Assembly (NCBI RefSeq): GCF_900100605.1
Contig: NZ_FNCN01000009.1
Span: forward strand, 124,001 to 188,000
Length of the DNA: 64,000 bases
Reading direction: 5' to 3'
Source: Sinosporangium album
GTDB lineage: Bacteria > Actinomycetota > Actinomycetes > Streptosporangiales > Streptosporangiaceae
Part shown: positions 8,899 through 18,021 of the stretch, one piece after another
Position numbering within the stretch: the first letter of the stretch is position 1
Layout: each line of letters opens with the position of its first letter
The notes under the pieces: model-generated
The model's input: only the letters and a program-made list of their open reading frames with translations
Database searches by the model: none
Told to the model about the DNA's origin: nothing
Position numbers and translations under genes: made by a program

Positions 8899-9039
8899 AT
8901 TCGCAGCGTAAACGGACCAGCTCGTGCAACCCCAGGTAGGGGGACCTCTCCCGGGAGAGAAGGGGCCCCGGGTTGCCCCACCCCGAGCTACCATGACAGC
9001 ATCAAACTGCTTTAACGGTCATTACGGGAGCAGTGTTTC

Positions 9040-10017
9040 ATGCGCAGCCCTTCCAGGCCCGCTTCGCCGTTCTGGAACGGCGGGCTCGCCCTAGCCCTCC
9101 TGGCGGCGGTGGCGTTCTCCATGTCCGGGCCGACGGCCAAATTCCTCGGCGCGGCCGGGCTCGCGCCGCTGGAGGCCGTCTGGCTGCGCATGACAACGGC
9201 GGGCCTGGTGCTGGTGGCCGTCCTCGCGGTCGTCAAGCCGCGGGCGCTGCGCATCCCCCGCCGGATGCTGCCGTACTTCTGCCTCTACGCCGGTATTGCC
9301 GTCGCCGGCATGCAGGCGCTCTTCTTCCTGGCCATCACCCGGCTGCCGGTGGGCGTGACCCTGCTGATCGAATACGCCTCGCCGGTGCTGGTGGTTCTCT
9401 GGGTGCGGTTCGTGAGGAAGGTACGGCTGCCGCTCGCGGCCTTCGCCGGCGCCCTCGTCACGGTCGCCGGTCTCGCCGTCGTGGTGGAGGTGTGGCAGGG
9501 GCTCGGCATCGACCTGCTGGGCCTGCTGTTCGCCCTCGGGGCCGGGGCGTGCTGTGCGGGATACTTCCTGCTCAGCGATGGTTTCGGGGACGAGATGGAC
9601 CCGCTGGGCCTGGTCGGCTGGGGCCTCCTCGGGGCCTCCGTCGTCCTCGTCCCGTTCGCCAGGCCGTGGGACATCCCCTGGTCGGTCCTCGGCGGCACCG
9701 CCACGGTCGGCGACCTCACGCTGCCGACGCTCGCGCCCTTCGCGGTCCTCGTGCTCGTCGCCACCGTCCTCGCCTACGTGACCAGCATCACCGCCGTGCG
9801 CAGGCTCTCGGCGGCCGTCGGCTCGACCGTGGCCTCCCTCGAAGTGATCTCCGCCTCGATCGTGGCGTTCGTCGCGCTCGGCGAGGCCCTCGGCCCCTAC
9901 CAGATGGTCGGCGGGCTCATCGTCCTCGCGGGCGCCCTCATCGCCCAGACCGCGACCACACGCCCGGGGCCCGTCACCGCGCCACCGGTTCCCGACCCCG
10001 CCCGCGCGGCCGTCTGA
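9040..10017 (+). CDS. EamA/DMT-family transporter
   Basis: A 325-residue polytopic protein with about ten hydrophobic segments in two EamA repeats, the hallmark of drug/metabolite exporters such as RhtA. Recognisable pieces are AVAFSMSGPTAKFL in the first helix, ITRLPVGVTLLIEYASPVLV at the end of repeat one, and VASLEVISASIVAFVALGEAL in repeat two. The Ala/Pro-rich C-terminal tail is cytoplasmic. It stands alone, divergent from the MgtE-like gene and convergent with the PPOX-fold gene. Amino acids or other small metabolites are plausible substrates. Confidence 0.88.
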   Translation: MRSPSRPASPFWNGGLALALLAAVAFSMSGPTAKFLGAAGLAPLEAVWLRMTTAGLVLVAVLAVVKPRALRIPRRMLPYFCLYAGIAVAGMQALFFLAITRLPVGVTLLIEYASPVLVVLWVRFVRKVRLPLAAFAGALVTVAGLAVVVEVWQGLGIDLLGLLFALGAGACCAGYFLLSDGFGDEMDPLGLVGWGLLGASVVLVPFARPWDIPWSVLGGTATVGDLTLPTLAPFAVLVLVATVLAYVTSITAVRRLSAAVGSTVASLEVISASIVAFVALGEALGPYQMVGGLIVLAGALIAQTATTRPGPVTAPPVPDPARAAV

Positions 10018-10081
10018 GCCGCCCGCGCGGCCTGAGCCGCCCGTGCCGCCTGAGCCGCCTGAGGCAGGCCCTGGGCGGGCG

Positions 10082-10444
10082 TCAGGCGGGCGTCAGCCGT
10101 ACGACGGTCGCGGACCGCGCCCAGCGGTCGGTCAGGGTGGCGGCGTCCGGGGCATTGAGTCGGTCCTTGGCCAGGGCGGCGACGGCCTCGGGGGAGGCGG
10201 ACTGGTCGACGACCTCGACGCGGGCGTCGAACTCGGTCAGCCGGGAGCCGTTGTCCTTGCTGCGCAGCGTCACCCGCACCCGGTCGGCCTCGGCGAGACC
10301 GGGGAGGCGCTGCTCGGGGCCGCCCGTCACCACGTAGATCGCACCGTCGTGCCAGGTATGCCAGGCGAGCCGGGGCCGCCGCGACCCCGGCAGGGAGATC
10401 CACAGGACGCCCGACTTCTTCGCGCCCTCTTCGATCACACTCAC
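10082..10444 (-). CDS. Pyridoxamine 5'-phosphate oxidase-like protein
   Basis: A 120-residue protein resembling the small split-barrel flavin/F420-binding proteins of actinobacteria: LWISLPGSRRPRLAWHTWHD, AIYVVTGGPEQRLPGL, then RVRVTLRSKDNG. No cofactor-binding residues can be confirmed by eye. The GTG at 10444 is preceded by TACATT and 6 nt, the spacing of a leaderless actinobacterial start. The gene lies head-to-tail with bioY on the same strand but has its own apparent promoter. Function is not known. Confidence 0.6.
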   Translation of the reverse strand: MSVIEEGAKKSGVLWISLPGSRRPRLAWHTWHDGAIYVVTGGPEQRLPGLAEADRVRVTLRSKDNGSRLTEFDARVEVVDQSASPEAVAALAKDRLNAPDAATLTDRWARSATVVRLTPA

Positions 10445-10499
10445 GACACCAATGTACGGCCGGGACCCGGTGGCCTCGGCCGTACATTCACGCTCGTTC

Positions 10500-11066
10500 T
10501 CAGCGGCGGGTGAGCTTCCACGCGAGGGGGAGGATGCCGGCGGCCAGGAGGATCTTGAGGCCGTCCGCGAGGAGGAACGGCACGACGCCCTTGTCGATGG
10601 CGGTGCCGAAGTCCATGCCGGTGGCGACCATCAGCCACGGCACGCCGGCGGCGTAGATGAGCAGGGTGCCCAGGGCCATGGTGGCCAGGGTGCGGAGCGG
10701 GGTGCGGTCGCCGCCGCGGCTCGCGAGGGCGCCCACGGCGCTGGCGGCGATGATGAAGCCGACGACGTAGCCGAGCGTGGCGTTGCCGCCCTCGGGGGCG
10801 AACCACGGCAGGCCGAGCTGGCCGAGGGCGAGGTAGAGCGCCATGCCGAGGAAGGCGCGGGGGAAACCGAGCGCGGCGCCGGCGAACAGGGCCGCGAAGG
10901 TCTGGAGGGTCACCGGGACGGGCGTTCCGGGGATGAGGAAGCTGATCTGCGCGGCCACCCCCGTCAGCAGGGCTGCGCCCACGACGAGGGCCGCGTCGCG
11001 GACACGGGTGCCGGGCAGGAGATCGGACAGTACGGCGGGCTTGCCGACTGCGGAGACGTTGGCCAT
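10500..11066 (-). CDS. bioY: Biotin transporter BioY
   Basis: A 188-residue membrane protein of the BioY family, the S-component of ECF-type vitamin importers. Typical features are QISFLIPGTPVPVTLQTFA, the glycine-rich LYLALGQLGLPWFAPEGG, and GYVVGFIIAASAVGALA. About six membrane segments are expected. GGAGAGGAAT lies directly before the ATG. No bioMN-type ATPase or T-component is adjacent, so it either uses a shared energy module or works alone, as some BioY proteins can. Confidence 0.92.
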   Translation of the reverse strand: MANVSAVGKPAVLSDLLPGTRVRDAALVVGAALLTGVAAQISFLIPGTPVPVTLQTFAALFAGAALGFPRAFLGMALYLALGQLGLPWFAPEGGNATLGYVVGFIIAASAVGALASRGGDRTPLRTLATMALGTLLIYAAGVPWLMVATGMDFGTAIDKGVVPFLLADGLKILLAAGILPLAWKLTRR

Positions 11067-11156
11067 GGTGATTCCTCTCCATTCATACTTCGGTGTCCAT
11101 TGTGCGGATAGCCGTGCGCTGCGCTGTAAGGGGGCGGCGCCAACAACCGGGCCCCG

Positions 11157-11203
11157 GCTTTGTGGGGGGTCCCCATAGAAGCTTTGTGGGGGTCCCCGTA
11201 GAA
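11157..11203. repeat. Tandem duplication of a 23-24 nt unit
   Basis: GCTTTGTGGGGGG-TCCCCATAGAA (11157-11180) is followed at once by GCTTTGTGGGGG-TCCCCGTAGAA (11181-11203). Each unit can form a small GGGG/CCCC hairpin. The repeat lies in the divergent promoter region between bioY and the CoA-ester lyase gene, about 30 nt before the lyase start. Confidence 0.7.
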
Positions 11204-11236
11204 ACCGCGCTGTCAGCGGGCCGCTAGCGTGTGTGC

Positions 11237-12178
11237 ATGCGTTCCAGACGATCGTGCCTGGCGGTGCCCGGCAGCAACCCGCGCTTCCTGGAAAAGGCTC
11301 AGGGCCTCCCGGCCGACGAGGTGTTCCTGGACCTTGAGGATTCGGTCGCGCCGCTCGCCAAGGACGAGGCGCGCAAGAACGTCGCCGCCGCCCTGCGCGG
11401 GGGCGACTGGACGGGCAAGACGAGGGTCGTACGGGTCAACGACGTCACCACGCGGTGGGCCTACCGCGACGTGATCGAGGTCGTCGAGGGCGCGGGCGAC
11501 CGGCTGGACTGCGTCATGCTGCCCAAGGTGCAGAGCCCGGCGCAGGTGACGTGGCTGGACACGCTGCTCACCCAGATCGAGCAGGCCATGGGCCTGCCGG
11601 TGGGGCGCATCGGGATCGAGGCCCAGATCGAGGATGCCAGGGGGCTCGTCGAGATCGACGCCATCGCGGCCTCCTCGCCCAGGCTGGAGACGCTCGTGTT
11701 CGGGCCCGCCGACTTCATGGCGTCCATCAACATGCGCACCCTCGTCGTGGGGGAGCAGCCCCCCGGCTACACCGAGGGCGACGCCTACCACTACATCCTC
11801 ATGCGCATCCTCATGGCCGCGCGCAGCCGGGGCCTGCAGGCGATCGACGGGCCGTATCTCCAGATCAAGGACGTGGACGGGTTCAGGCGCGTGGCCGGCC
11901 GCTCCGCCGCCCTCGGGTTCGACGGGAAGTGGGTGCTCCACCCCGGGCAGATCGAGGCCGCCAATGAGGTCTACGCACCGTCGCAGGAGGACTACGACCA
12001 CGCCGAACTGGTGCTCGACGCCTACGACTACTACACCACGGTCGAACGGCGGGGCGCGGTCATGCTGGGCGACGAGATGATCGACGAGGCGTCCCGGAAG
12101 ATGGCCCTGGTCGTCGCCGCCAAGGGGAGGGCCGCCGGCCTGGCCCGCACCAGTGCCTTCACGCCCCCCGGCCCCTGA
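11237..12178 (+). CDS. HpcH/HpaI-family CoA-ester lyase (CitE-like)
   Basis: A 313-residue TIM-barrel lyase of the citrate lyase beta/malyl-CoA lyase superfamily. It shows VPGSNPRFLEKA at the CoA-binding N-terminus, DEVFLDLEDSVAPL with Mg-binding acids, LPKVQSPAQV, GIEAQIEDARGLVEIDAIA with the conserved Glu, and GKWVLHPGQIEAANEVYAPS near the C-terminus. Malyl-CoA, beta-methylmalyl-CoA or citramalyl-CoA cleavage are the likely reactions. ATG 11237 is preferred over GTG at 11231; TAGCGT nearby suggests a leaderless or very short 5' leader. Confidence 0.88.
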   Translation: MRSRRSCLAVPGSNPRFLEKAQGLPADEVFLDLEDSVAPLAKDEARKNVAAALRGGDWTGKTRVVRVNDVTTRWAYRDVIEVVEGAGDRLDCVMLPKVQSPAQVTWLDTLLTQIEQAMGLPVGRIGIEAQIEDARGLVEIDAIAASSPRLETLVFGPADFMASINMRTLVVGEQPPGYTEGDAYHYILMRILMAARSRGLQAIDGPYLQIKDVDGFRRVAGRSAALGFDGKWVLHPGQIEAANEVYAPSQEDYDHAELVLDAYDYYTTVERRGAVMLGDEMIDEASRKMALVVAAKGRAAGLARTSAFTPPGP

Positions 12179-12274
12179 GCGCGGGAGCCCGTCCCGGCCA
12201 CTGTGACCGTTGAGGGGATGCGTTAGGGGGACGCGCGCCACAGCACCTGAACGGCCGGGGAGGACAATAGGCGA

Positions 12275-13345
12275 ATGAACGGGTCGAATCAGCAATGGCA
12301 GCCGCCCCATGATCCCCGAGTCGACCCCGCCGGTGCGGGGGTCCGGCCGCCGAACGCGCCGGACCCGCCCAGCGGGCCGGGGCCGTACGGCGGCGCCGGG
12401 CCGTACGGCGGGGCTGCGCCGTACCCGCCGGTGACCGGGCGGCCGTGGGCGATGGCGGCGCCGCCGGGCACGCGATACGACCACCTGGCCAGGAACGAGG
12501 TGAACCGCTGGTGGCGGCCGGTGCTCGGCACGCTGCTGATCGCGTTCGGGTTCGTCGTCGCGGCGGGGGTCTCCGTCGTCGGGGGGACGGTCGTGGCGCT
12601 GCTGCTCGGCTTCGAGGTCGGGCTGAACATTCTGGATGGCGGCCACGTGCTGCTCCAGCTCACGGTGCTGCTGCTGTCCCTGGCGCTGGTCATCCCGGCG
12701 GTCTACCTGGGGGCCTGGGGGATCCAGCGCCGCCCGCCCGGCACACTGTCGTCGGTGCTCGGCCGTCTGCGCTGGGGCTGGCTCGGGACCTGTGTACTGA
12801 TCGCCGTGGCCGCGCAGTTCACCGCCCAGGTGGCGCTGGCCGCGATGTTCGCCATATCGGGCTACAGCACGTCGGGCATGTTCGGCTGGGTGGGGTGGGA
12901 GAAGTTCCTGCCGGCGATCGTGGTCGTGCTGCTGCTGGTGCCCTTCCAGGCGGCGGCCGAGGAATACGCCTTCCGCGGGTGGCTCCTCCAGGCGTTCGGG
13001 GCCCTGGTGCGCAGCCCGTGGCCCGCGATCCTGGTGGGGGCGGCGGGGTTCGCGGCGATGCACGGTTACACCGACTGGGGCATCATCGACGTCTTCCTCT
13101 TCGCGATCGTCGCGGGGTGGCTGGCGATCCGGACCGGGGGGCTTGAGGCTCCGATCGCGCTGCATGTCGTCAACAACGTGTCGGCGTTCGGGGTGAGCGC
13201 GGCCGCGGGTTCGCTGGAGCAGGCTCTGCGCCAGGGCTCGGTGCCGTGGCAGAGCATCATCGGGACGTTTGTGCAGATGGCGGTCTTCGCCGCGCTCGTA
13301 TGGATGATTGCCAAGCGAAGGGCCATTGCCACGGTTTCTGGGTGA
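12275..13345 (+). CDS. CPBP-family intramembrane metalloprotease
   Basis: A 356-residue protein with a Pro/Gly-rich cytoplasmic N-terminus (about 80 residues) and roughly eight membrane segments. The CPBP/Rce1-like motifs are present: EEYAFR with Glu229-Glu230 and Arg234, a later FAAMHGYTDWG with the second-motif His, and ALHVVNN with the third. Family members cleave substrates within the membrane; some mature bacteriocins or provide self-immunity, but most actinobacterial ones are uncharacterised. The neighbours give no clue to a substrate. Confidence 0.88.
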   Translation: MNGSNQQWQPPHDPRVDPAGAGVRPPNAPDPPSGPGPYGGAGPYGGAAPYPPVTGRPWAMAAPPGTRYDHLARNEVNRWWRPVLGTLLIAFGFVVAAGVSVVGGTVVALLLGFEVGLNILDGGHVLLQLTVLLLSLALVIPAVYLGAWGIQRRPPGTLSSVLGRLRWGWLGTCVLIAVAAQFTAQVALAAMFAISGYSTSGMFGWVGWEKFLPAIVVVLLLVPFQAAAEEYAFRGWLLQAFGALVRSPWPAILVGAAGFAAMHGYTDWGIIDVFLFAIVAGWLAIRTGGLEAPIALHVVNNVSAFGVSAAAGSLEQALRQGSVPWQSIIGTFVQMAVFAALVWMIAKRRAIATVSG

Positions 13346-13662
13346 ATCCCGCAAATCTCCCTAGAGAGGTCTCGCCAGACAGGGTTCCGTCATGCTGGTC
13401 TGGATACCGGAGTGGTAGGGGATCTCGCTTCGGAGCCCGATGCGAGGCGGAGAGGAGAGGTGATCGTTTCAGTGCGCGAGTGAGCCATTGTCGCGGCGTC
13501 CCACCGGCCGCCGGTGAGTCCAGGCCCCCCTTCGCGGCCGAGCCCGCGGATATGAACACTGCTCAAAATCACTGGATTCACCACAATCCGGTGAGACCAA
13601 TACAGGTGGAACGGTCCGGGCAGCCCCGGGCCAGGCAGACTCCCGATGAGGAGGTGCTGAGC
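13346..13662. other. Intergenic region upstream of the BNR-type gene
   Basis: About 317 nt with no convincing gene. The frame of the downstream gene is open throughout but lacks a ribosome-binding site until 13647. Around 13551-13610 the GC content falls visibly, which fits a promoter. I looked for a ydaO-like riboswitch and did not see a convincing one. Confidence 0.5.
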
Positions 13663-16600
13663 GTGGCCTCGGGCCCCCACGACCCGCGCTCACAACAATG
13701 GCCGCCGCAGGACGGCGCGGATCAGTCATCGCGCACGGGCACACCCCCGTCGAAAGGAACTCCGAAGCCGCCGAACGCCCCGGAAGGGGCTTCGAAGCAA
13801 CCTCCGACGCTCCAGCACGCGCCCCCAGGACCGGCGGCGGGCGGAGGCGCCAGAGGCGTCCCGTTCGCCTCCCCGTGGGGGATGCCCCCGTTCGCCGCAC
13901 CGCTCCCCGAGGACGGTGCGTCCCCACTGGAGGACCCCCTGTCGGAGCCGCCAAGCCCACGACGCAGGCCGTACGATCCGCCGTACTCCGCAGGGGCCGA
14001 CCCCCGCGGAACGGCCGAACCGGTGCAGGAAGGACACCGGGACGAGCAGCCCGAGTCCGAGCCGCGGAAGCCGAGAAGGATCACAAGCCGCCCGGACAAG
14101 CTGGTGGCCTCGGGACCGGCGCGCGAGCCGTACGCGCCGCGCGAGTCCGCCGAGCGGCGGATCCCGCCGCGGGAAGCCCCGCCGCGGGAAGGCCCACCCC
14201 CTCAGCCCCCTGCGCCTCCGCCCTCTCAGCCCCCTGCGCCTCCGCCCCCCGCTCCGCCACCTCCGCCCGCCCGGCCCGAGGGTCGGCCGCGTGAGCCGGA
14301 GCCGCCCCGAGGTACGGCGGGCGCCCGGCCCGAGGGGTCCGTCCGGCGCGTGGGCGGCCCACCCGCCGGACGCCCGACGCGGCCCGACCTGCTGGTGGCG
14401 GACGCGCCGCCCGGCGGCACGCACCGCGCCGTCCCTCCGTCGGCGCTGCGGCGCTCCACCCCCGCCCGCAGGCGCAGGCGGGACGGTGTGCCTCTGCCTG
14501 TCGTTCTCGCCGCCGCCCTCGCCGTACTGCTCGGCGCCGGAGTGATCGTGTGGCAGTGGGTGGGGCCGTCCGCGGACGGCCTCAGGCTGGCCGACGGCGA
14601 AGGCCGCAACGCCGACGGCACGTTCGCCGTCTCCGCCGACGGCGGCGGCTCCAACCAGGTGCTCAACGCGGTCACCTCGGTGGGGGACACCGTGGTGGCG
14701 GTCGGCAGCGACACCACCAGTCCGGTGCCGAGGCCGCTGTTCCTGGTCTCCACCGACGACGGCAGGACCTGGCGGCTCGGATCGGTGACCGGTCCGGCGG
14801 GCTACGAGTCCACCGCGACCACCGTCGGGCGCGTCGTCGGAGGAGATGGCAAGTGGCTGGCGGCCGGCAACGAGGTGCCGACCGACGCGGGCCCGGGATC
14901 ACGCGGCCTGTGGACGAGCGAGAACGGCATCGCCTGGACGGCGGTCGACCCGAGCGAACTCGGCGTGTTCCAGCCCAGCGACAAGGTCGCCGACATCGCG
15001 CGGACCTCGTCGGGGTTCGTCGCCGCGGGCACCGCCGTACTCGACAACGGGACAGAGGGACCAGTCGTCTGGACGTCCCCCGACGGGCGGAGCTGGACCC
15101 GGATCGAGGCCAAGCAGATCGGCGACTCCGGCGGGATCAGAGGCATCAAGGCCGTCGCCGCCCGGGGCAAGTCCGTGGTCGCCCTGGCCGAACCCGGCTC
15201 GGGCGGCTCGACCTCGGTCATCCTCCGGTCGGCCGACGGCGGACGCACCTGGACGCGCACCGGCGCCGCCCTCAAGGACGTGACGCCCAGAACGGGCGCG
15301 CTCGCGGCCCTGGACGACACCTTCGTGCTCGTGCCGATCCGGCAGCGCAGCGACAAGGGCGAGGTGCGCGTCTACTGCTCGGGGACCGGCCGGGAGTGGC
15401 GGCGCTGCGGCACGATCGGCGGCCTCGCCCGCGACGGCGTCGGCGTGCTGCGCCTGTCGGGCGCGGGGTCGGGCGTGGCGGCGGTCGCCGAGGCCGGCTG
15501 GCAGCGCTACACCGTCTACACCAGCTCGAACGGCAAAAGCTGGCAGAAGCGCGCCGACCTCGGAGAGTTGAGCGGCACGACACTGCGTGCGCTCACGGTC
15601 TCCGGCGGCGGCACCCTCGTCGTGGGCGGCGACCGCGGCATGGGCGGAAACGACAACCGGCTGGTGCTGATGGCGGCGGCCAAGGGCGCGAAGATGGCGC
15701 CGGTGGACCTCGGAGGCATCCAGGGGCTCACCCGCGTCGCCCGGGAGACCACCAGGCTGGCCGTGTCGGGCGACCGGTTCGTCGCCGTGGGGGCCGCCGC
15801 AGGAGAGGCGGGCATCTGGACGGGCGCCGGCGGGGACGACTGGCGGGCCGCGGGGCCCGCGTCCGTCCTGTCGGGGCCGCGCAGGCAGTCCCTGGCCGAC
15901 GTGGCGCACGGCCCGGAGGGCTGGATCGCCGTCGGCGGCACCATGACCGACGGGTCCTCCACCCGGATGCTCGTCGTCACCTCGCCGGACGGCGAGACCT
16001 GGAAGGGCGTCCCGGCGGAGGGAGCGCTCGCCCCCCAGGCCGACCACTACTACCTGGCGGCGCACTCGGTCGCCGCGGGCGAGGCCGGCTATGTGGTGGC
16101 GGGCGAGGACCGCACCCTGGGAGGCACCTCGCCGGTGCTGTGGTTCACCTCCGACCTGCGCCGCTTCACCCGCGCGGACAAGCTCCCCGGAGGACAGGCC
16201 GACATCCGCATCGGCGACGTCGCCGCCACCTCCGAGGGTTTCGTCGCGGTCGGCGGATCCGTCGCGACCGGCAAGGAGTACGGCGTCGCCTGGGTCTCCT
16301 CGGACGGCAAACGCTGGACGCAGCGGGAACGGGTGCTTCCCCCCGAGGCGACCTCGGCCGCCCTGCACCACGTGGTGGCCCGCGACGGCAGGATCACCGC
16401 CGTCGGTACGGCACAGCACTCCGGCGCACGCCGTACGTTCTCGGCGGTATCGGGCGACGACGGGGAGACCTGGGAATACGCGTGGCTGCCCGTGAGCGAG
16501 GCGGCCTCGGTGCTGGACCTGGCCTCGGGGGACGCAGGGCTCGTGGCGGTCGGCTGGCACGGCGCGCCGGGCGAGGGCGACAGCGCGGCCTGGGCCTCCG

Positions 16601-16773
16601 AGGACGGCCTCACCTGGCATCGCCACGCCGTGGAGAGCGACGGCCTCGGCGGCGACGGGGCGCAGCGGCTCGGCGCGGTGGCGGCCTCCGAGGAGGAGGT
16701 CGTGGCCCTCGGGCGTTCCACCACCTACAGCGCCGATCAGCTGCTGATCTGGCGCACCTCGTTCGAACGCTGA
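13663..16773 (+). CDS. Membrane-anchored BNR/sialidase-type repeat protein
   Basis: About 1,036 residues. The first ~270 are a Pro/Arg-rich, probably disordered cytoplasmic segment. One membrane anchor (VPLPVVLAAALAVLLGAGVI) follows near residue 285. The remaining ~740 residues carry many S-x-D-G-x-x-W repeats (STDDGRTWR, TSPDGRSWT, RSADGGRTWT, TSSNGKSWQ, TSPDGETWK, SSDGKRWT, ASEDGLTWH), enough for one or two beta-propellers outside the cell. No catalytic sialidase residues were found, so a binding or scaffold role is more likely. The GTG at 13663 is chosen because GATGAGGAGG lies 6-8 nt before it. The 3' end overlaps the convergent NUDIX gene by 37 nt. Confidence 0.75.
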   Translation: MASGPHDPRSQQWPPQDGADQSSRTGTPPSKGTPKPPNAPEGASKQPPTLQHAPPGPAAGGGARGVPFASPWGMPPFAAPLPEDGASPLEDPLSEPPSPRRRPYDPPYSAGADPRGTAEPVQEGHRDEQPESEPRKPRRITSRPDKLVASGPAREPYAPRESAERRIPPREAPPREGPPPQPPAPPPSQPPAPPPPAPPPPPARPEGRPREPEPPRGTAGARPEGSVRRVGGPPAGRPTRPDLLVADAPPGGTHRAVPPSALRRSTPARRRRRDGVPLPVVLAAALAVLLGAGVIVWQWVGPSADGLRLADGEGRNADGTFAVSADGGGSNQVLNAVTSVGDTVVAVGSDTTSPVPRPLFLVSTDDGRTWRLGSVTGPAGYESTATTVGRVVGGDGKWLAAGNEVPTDAGPGSRGLWTSENGIAWTAVDPSELGVFQPSDKVADIARTSSGFVAAGTAVLDNGTEGPVVWTSPDGRSWTRIEAKQIGDSGGIRGIKAVAARGKSVVALAEPGSGGSTSVILRSADGGRTWTRTGAALKDVTPRTGALAALDDTFVLVPIRQRSDKGEVRVYCSGTGREWRRCGTIGGLARDGVGVLRLSGAGSGVAAVAEAGWQRYTVYTSSNGKSWQKRADLGELSGTTLRALTVSGGGTLVVGGDRGMGGNDNRLVLMAAAKGAKMAPVDLGGIQGLTRVARETTRLAVSGDRFVAVGAAAGEAGIWTGAGGDDWRAAGPASVLSGPRRQSLADVAHGPEGWIAVGGTMTDGSSTRMLVVTSPDGETWKGVPAEGALAPQADHYYLAAHSVAAGEAGYVVAGEDRTLGGTSPVLWFTSDLRRFTRADKLPGGQADIRIGDVAATSEGFVAVGGSVATGKEYGVAWVSSDGKRWTQRERVLPPEATSAALHHVVARDGRITAVGTAQHSGARRTFSAVSGDDGETWEYAWLPVSEAASVLDLASGDAGLVAVGWHGAPGEGDSAAWASEDGLTWHRHAVESDGLGGDGAQRLGAVAASEEEVVALGRSTTYSADQLLIWRTSFER

Positions 16774-17204
16774 TCGGGGGAGAGGATCCGCCACTCGGTG
16801 AGGGCCTCGACCAGGCCCTCGCTCAGCGGCAGCCGTACGGCCTCGGCGTGGGTGAACCAGCGCGCGTCCTCGGCGTCGTCGCCGGCGGTCGGGGAGACGT
16901 CCTCGCCCTCCTCGCCGTCCCCGTCGCGGGCGTGCGCCGCGGGGACGGCGAGATAGTCGCGGATCACGTAGGTCACGCCGCCGGGGCCGGGACGTTCGAC
17001 GGTGCCCGCGAGGCCGCCGACCACCACCCGCAGACCGGTCTCCTCCAGCACCTCGCGGCGGACGGCCTCGCCGTCGGACTCGCCCGGCTCGACCCGTCCG
17101 CCGGGCAGCGACCAGGATCCCCGCGCGGGTGGGCGCCCACGCTTGATCAGGAGCAAACGCCCGGATCGATCGCTGATGATGGCACCCACGCAATTTACCC
17201 GCAC
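16737..17204 (-). CDS. NUDIX hydrolase
   Basis: A 155-residue NUDIX protein. The Nudix box GX5EX7REUXEEXGU is intact as GGRVEPGESDGEAVRREVLEE followed by TGL, preceded by LLLIKRGRPPARGSWSLPGG. Such enzymes hydrolyse nucleoside diphosphate derivatives; the substrate cannot be told. The GTG at 17204 begins VRVNCVGAIISD at the fold boundary and is preceded by TAATAT at leaderless spacing. Longer frames to 17312 add a Pro-rich stretch with no support. The last 37 nt overlap the end of the convergent BNR-type gene. Confidence 0.85.
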   Translation of the reverse strand: MRVNCVGAIISDRSGRLLLIKRGRPPARGSWSLPGGRVEPGESDGEAVRREVLEETGLRVVVGGLAGTVERPGPGGVTYVIRDYLAVPAAHARDGDGEEGEDVSPTAGDDAEDARWFTHAEAVRLPLSEGLVEALTEWRILSPDQRSNEVRQISS

Positions 17205-17277
17205 ATGGCTAATATTACGACGGCATAACGGTAGTGGCCTTGACGCTGGGGGCGGGGGCAACGCAGCGTAGGTAGGC

Positions 17278-17934
17278 GTGAGAGCCGCACCCGTCTGTCC
17301 ACGATGCTTCACGCCCCTGCAACCCTCCCGGGCCCTGCCGACCGGATGGAGATGCGCCGTCCACGGCGACGTCTTCCCGCTTCAACCTCCCCACAGGCCC
17401 ACACCCGAGGCCCTGCGCAGTCTGTGTGAGCGCTCCGACGTCCCGGTGTGGCTGCCCTGGCCGCTGCCCGCGGAGGACTGGATGGTGTCGGGCTTCGCCG
17501 AGGTGGAGGACGCCGACGGCCGCGTCAGGGCCAGCGTGGTCGCCCTGAGCGGGCCGTCGGTGAACTACGGCCCGGGCGACATGCTGGTCGTGGCCGAAGA
17601 GACCGGCATCGGGCTCGGAGCCGCCTATGCCGGGCTGCCCGGCCCCGACCCGGGACCCGGGTTCGGCCAGGGTACGGCGCAGCTCAAGGTCGACGTGATG
17701 GGACACCCGACCGCGCTCTGGTTCGTGGACGGCGCGGCCGACCGCGCCGTGTACGCCGGGGAGGCGCTCGGCAACTGGCTGTGGATGATCGCCTGGCCCG
17801 CGGACTCCGGATGCCTGATCGCGCTCGGCCGCTTCTCCCTGCGCGACCTGCGCGACAACGATCAGGAGTTCGACCTGCCCTTCGGCGTGCTCTCCCCCAG
17901 GCTGGGCGAGGAGAGGCCCGACGGCTCAGAGTGA
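17278..17934 (+). CDS. DUF6758 family protein
   Basis: A 218-residue actinobacterial protein of unknown function. The N-terminus carries a small zinc-ribbon-like pattern, CPRC (residues 7-10) and a later Cys-x-x-His (WRCAVHG). Conserved stretches include DVPVWLPWPLP, GDMLVVAEETGIGLGAAYAG and YAGEALGNWLWMIAWP, which I recall from Streptomyces homologues now labelled DUF6758. GTG 17278 is divergent from the NUDIX gene, with a shared short promoter region containing TTGACG on this strand. It lies directly before the MBL-fold gene, in the same direction. Confidence 0.75.
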   Translation: MRAAPVCPRCFTPLQPSRALPTGWRCAVHGDVFPLQPPHRPTPEALRSLCERSDVPVWLPWPLPAEDWMVSGFAEVEDADGRVRASVVALSGPSVNYGPGDMLVVAEETGIGLGAAYAGLPGPDPGPGFGQGTAQLKVDVMGHPTALWFVDGAADRAVYAGEALGNWLWMIAWPADSGCLIALGRFSLRDLRDNDQEFDLPFGVLSPRLGEERPDGSE

Positions 17935-18021
17935 CCCCTAGTGAAAGGTGGGCAATGTCGTGGCTCCCGGCCGAGGCGCGCGGAGGCCGGGGGAGCCCCC
18001 GCACCGGTAAGGTTTTGTGAC

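Noticed and set aside
13346-13662. Possible ydaO-type c-di-AMP riboswitch before the BNR-type gene
   Set aside because: A GGTGAAT-like piece is present but it lies at the end of the previous gene and the other conserved blocks could not be found.
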